A stretch of 64,000 nucleotides of DNA from Stappia stellulata DSM 5886 (GTDB taxonomy: Bacteria; Pseudomonadota; Alphaproteobacteria; Rhizobiales; Stappiaceae). The stretch is taken from positions 910,587 to 974,586 of the forward strand of contig NZ_AUIM01000004.1 in assembly GCF_000423705.1 (NCBI RefSeq), given 5' to 3'. Below the pieces are notes generated by a model, which was not told the origin of the DNA, did no database searches, and saw only the letters and a program-made list of their open reading frames with translations. This document shows positions 62,283 to 64,000 of the stretch, piece by piece (the stretch's first letter is position 1; each line of letters opens with the position of its first letter). Made by a program: the position numbers and the translations under genes.

Positions 62283-62573
62283 GTCGGCTATTGGCACCTC
62301 GGAAACGGTTTTCGGCATCCGGCGGGAAGAATCGCGACGACGGTCAAAAGAGCGGACTGCCGCTCCGATCGCATCGCACGCCCCTGTCGTTCAAACCGCG
62401 CCCGCCGGCAGGCCGGCTGGTGTGCTGGCGCAGCATGAAGGCATCGGCCCGCACGCGCGTCAGCCCGTCGCGATATCGAGCGGACAGGGCTATCCCACCA
62501 AGATGTTTGAGAAAATCCCGGGCAATCACGGCAATTGGATGGCAAGCGAAATGTGCTTTTGCCATCCTGTCAT

Positions 62574-62590
62574 ATATTGCACTGCAATAT
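62574..62590. promoter_or_regulatory. Perfect 17-base palindrome
   Basis: ATATTGCA-C-TGCAATAT is a perfect eight-base inverted repeat around one central base. It lies 19 bases upstream of a possible tiny gene and 292 bases from the divergent opgG start. The 409-base region between opgG and gatB (62283-62691) contains no other gene. A dimeric repressor site is likely. Confidence 0.6.
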
Positions 62591-62609
62591 TTACGGAGAC
62601 AAGACAATC

Positions 62610-62660
62610 ATGCACAGGCGCACGCCATCGCGTCGTCGCCGCAAGCGCGGGAGAGACTGA
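62610..62660 (+). CDS. Possible 16-residue Arg-rich peptide
   Basis: The ATG at 62610 opens a 16-codon frame (MHRRTPSRRRRKRGRD) ending in TGA. GGAG at 62595-62598 lies 11 bases upstream. Directly before it is a perfect palindrome and directly after it a GC hairpin. This is an unusually complete set of signals for such a short frame. It could be a leader or small basic peptide, or chance. Confidence 0.35.
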   Translation: MHRRTPSRRRRKRGRD

Positions 62661-62663
62661 CAA

Positions 62664-62684
62664 GGGCCGGCGTTGTCCCGGCCC
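62664..62684. terminator. Hairpin between the tiny peptide gene and gatB
   Basis: GGGCCGG (62664-62670) and CCGGCCC (62678-62684) pair around a seven-base loop, with AAG/CTT extending the stem. It stands immediately after the gatB stop on the minus strand, with no long T tract. A shared terminator is likely. Confidence 0.5.
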
Positions 62685-62691
62685 CTTCGCG

Positions 62692-64000
62692 CTACTCGAT
62701 GCCGATCTTCGACTTGAGCAGATCGTTGACCGCCTTCGGATTGGCCTTGCCGCCGGTCGCCTTCATCACCTGGCCGACGAACCAGCCGAGTAGGCCCGGC
62801 TTTTCCTTGGCCTGCTCCACCTTCTCCGGATTGGCGGCAATGATCTTGTCGACCTCCGCCTCGATGGCGCCGAGATCCGTCACCTGCTTCATGCCGCGCG
62901 TCTCGACGATCTCCGCCGGATCGCCGCCCTCGGTCCACAGGATCTCGAACAGGTCCTTGGCGATCTTGCCGGAAATCGTGCCGTCCTTGACCAGATCGAC
63001 GAGCCCGCCGAGCTGCGCCGCCGACACGGGCGTCTCGCCAAGGTCGAGGCCTTCCTTGTTCAGCCGGCCGAACAGCTCGTTGATCACCCAGTTGGCCGAC
63101 AGCTTCGCGTCGCGCCCCTTGGCCACCTCCTCGAAGAAGTCGGCCGAGGCCCGCTCCACGATCAGGATGTCGGCGTCATAGGCGGACAGGCCGTAATCGG
63201 CGATGAAGCGTGTCTTCTTGTCGTCGGGAAGTTCCGGCAGGCCGCTTGCCAGTGCATCGACATAGGCCTGGTCGAACTCCAGCGGCAAGAGGTCGGGATC
63301 GGGGAAATAGCGGTAGTCATGCGCCTCTTCCTTGGAGCGCATCGAGCGGGTCTCGCCCTTGACCGGATCGAACAGGCGGGTCTCCTGGTCGATCGATCCG
63401 CCGTCCTCCAGAATGCCGATCTGGCGCCGCGCCTCATAGTCGATGGCCTGACCGACGAAGCGGATGGAGTTGACGTTCTTGATCTCGCAGCGCGTGCCGA
63501 AATCGCCGCCCGGCGCGCGCACCGAGACGTTGACGTCGGCGCGCATGGAGCCCTGGTCCATGTTGCCGTCGCAGGTGCCCAAGTAACGCAGGATGGTGCG
63601 CAGCTTGGTCAGATAGGCCTTGGCCTCGTCGCCGGAGCGAAGGTCGGGCTTGGAGACGATCTCCATCAGCGCCACGCCCGAGCGGTTGAGGTCGACAAAC
63701 GACATGGTCGCATGCTGGTCGTGCAGCGATTTGCCGGCGTCCTGCTCCAGGTGCAGGCGCTCGACGCCGACCGTGACGTCTTCGCCGTCGCCCATTTCGA
63801 GCAGGATCTCGCCCTCGCCGACGATCGGCTGCTTGAACTGCGAAATCTGGTAGCCCTGCGGCAGATCGGGATAGAAATAGTTCTTCCGGTCGAACACGGA
63901 GCGCAGGTTGATCGCCGCCTTCAGCCCGAGGCCTGTGCGCACCGCCTGGGCAACGCATTCCTCGTTGATGACGGGCAACATGCCCGGCATGGCGGCATCG
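62692..64000 (-). CDS. gatB: GatB, Asp/Glu-tRNA amidotransferase subunit B, N-terminus cut off
   Basis: The frame runs from the stop at 62692 to the window edge, about 435 residues. GatB converts Glu-tRNA(Gln) and Asp-tRNA(Asn) to Gln- and Asn-tRNA with GatA and GatC. The cradle domain is seen in [20 protein letters not shown], the metal-binding and tRNA segments in [40 protein letters not shown] and [16 protein letters not shown]. The carboxy end is the YqeY-like domain ([24 protein letters not shown]). The missing part is about 60 residues at the N-terminus. Confidence 0.95.
   Translation of the reverse strand, partial: DAAMPGMLPVINEECVAQAVRTGLGLKAAINLRSVFDRKNYFYPDLPQGYQISQFKQPIVGEGEILLEMGDGEDVTVGVERLHLEQDAGKSLHDQHATMSFVDLNRSGVALMEIVSKPDLRSGDEAKAYLTKLRTILRYLGTCDGNMDQGSMRADVNVSVRAPGGDFGTRCEIKNVNSIRFVGQAIDYEARRQIGILEDGGSIDQETRLFDPVKGETRSMRSKEEAHDYRYFPDPDLLPLEFDQAYVDALASGLPELPDDKKTRFIADYGLSAYDADILIVERASADFFEEVAKGRDAKLSANWVINELFGRLNKEGLDLGETPVSAAQLGGLVDLVKDGTISGKIAKDLFEILWTEGGDPAEIVETRGMKQVTDLGAIEAEVDKIIAANPEKVEQAKEKPGLLGWFVGQVMKATGGKANPKAVNDLLKSKIGIE

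Noticed and set aside
1-64000. CRISPR arrays or insertion sequences
   Set aside because: No regularly spaced direct repeats, transposase motifs or terminal inverted repeats were noticed on either strand.

Overview
This is a 64 kb, GC-rich (roughly two-thirds GC by eye) chromosomal segment of an alphaproteobacterium, most likely in the Hyphomicrobiales or Rhodobacterales. Points towards that placement are the betaine-lipid genes btaA/btaB, the opgG/opgH glucan genes, two TRAP transporters, a GatB amidotransferase subunit, and tightly packed operons whose genes overlap by ATGA. The finer placement is inference. No transposase, phage gene or CRISPR array was seen. The only RNA gene recognised is a tRNA-Ser(GCU).

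Layout. 1-2.5 kb: a leftward operon of a Nei/Fpg-type DNA glycosylase, a diaminopropionate ammonia-lyase-like PLP enzyme and an M24 peptidase cut by the window edge. 2.7-7.5 kb: a rightward five-gene operon (IDO-type Fe/2-oxoglutarate dioxygenase, LysA-like PLP decarboxylase, sulfotransferase-like P-loop protein, glutamine-synthetase-like ligase, LysE exporter) that looks like a small amino-acid-derived metabolite pathway of unknown product. 7.5-15.6 kb: a leftward operon of a CO-dehydrogenase-like molybdenum hydroxylase (medium, small and large subunits plus CoxG) and a complete TRAP transporter, facing a TetR gene across two near-identical palindromic operators. 15.7-22.3 kb: an MFS transporter, then a TetR-RND efflux system. 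22.3-28.4 kb: a leftward copper/redox block (DUF305 protein, glutaredoxin-MauE fusion, APC permease, copper P-type ATPase, cytochrome c) with two MerR/CueR-like promoter dyads. 28.7-31.5 kb: a second TRAP transporter.

31.4-46.7 kb is the most unusual part: a divergent biosynthetic cluster. Leftwards from about 40.9 kb are a SAM methyltransferase, a two-module NRPS (A-T-C-A-T plus a degenerate terminal condensation-like domain, with no thioesterase), an unrecognised protein and an MFS transporter. Rightwards are an unannotated-size gene for a 40-residue acidic peptide ending in Lys-Trp, a strong hairpin, a metallo-beta-lactamase-fold protein, a HEAT-like/FGE-like (SUMF1) fusion, a COG0523 metallochaperone GTPase, a full-length paralogue of the unrecognised protein and an FMN split-barrel protein. 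The peptide gene, attenuator-like hairpin and enzyme order resemble a RiPP operon placed back to back with an NRPS. I know of no described system with this set.

47-64 kb is mostly ordinary: two alpha/beta hydrolases, a Na+/Ca2+ exchanger-family protein, tRNA-Ser, an orphan LuxR regulator, a small Sel1-like protein, a DUF2147 protein, a GST, an AT-rich secreted repeat protein, btaA-btaB-GNAT, opgG-x-opgH, a possible 16-residue Arg-rich peptide gene behind a perfect palindrome, and gatB running off the right edge.
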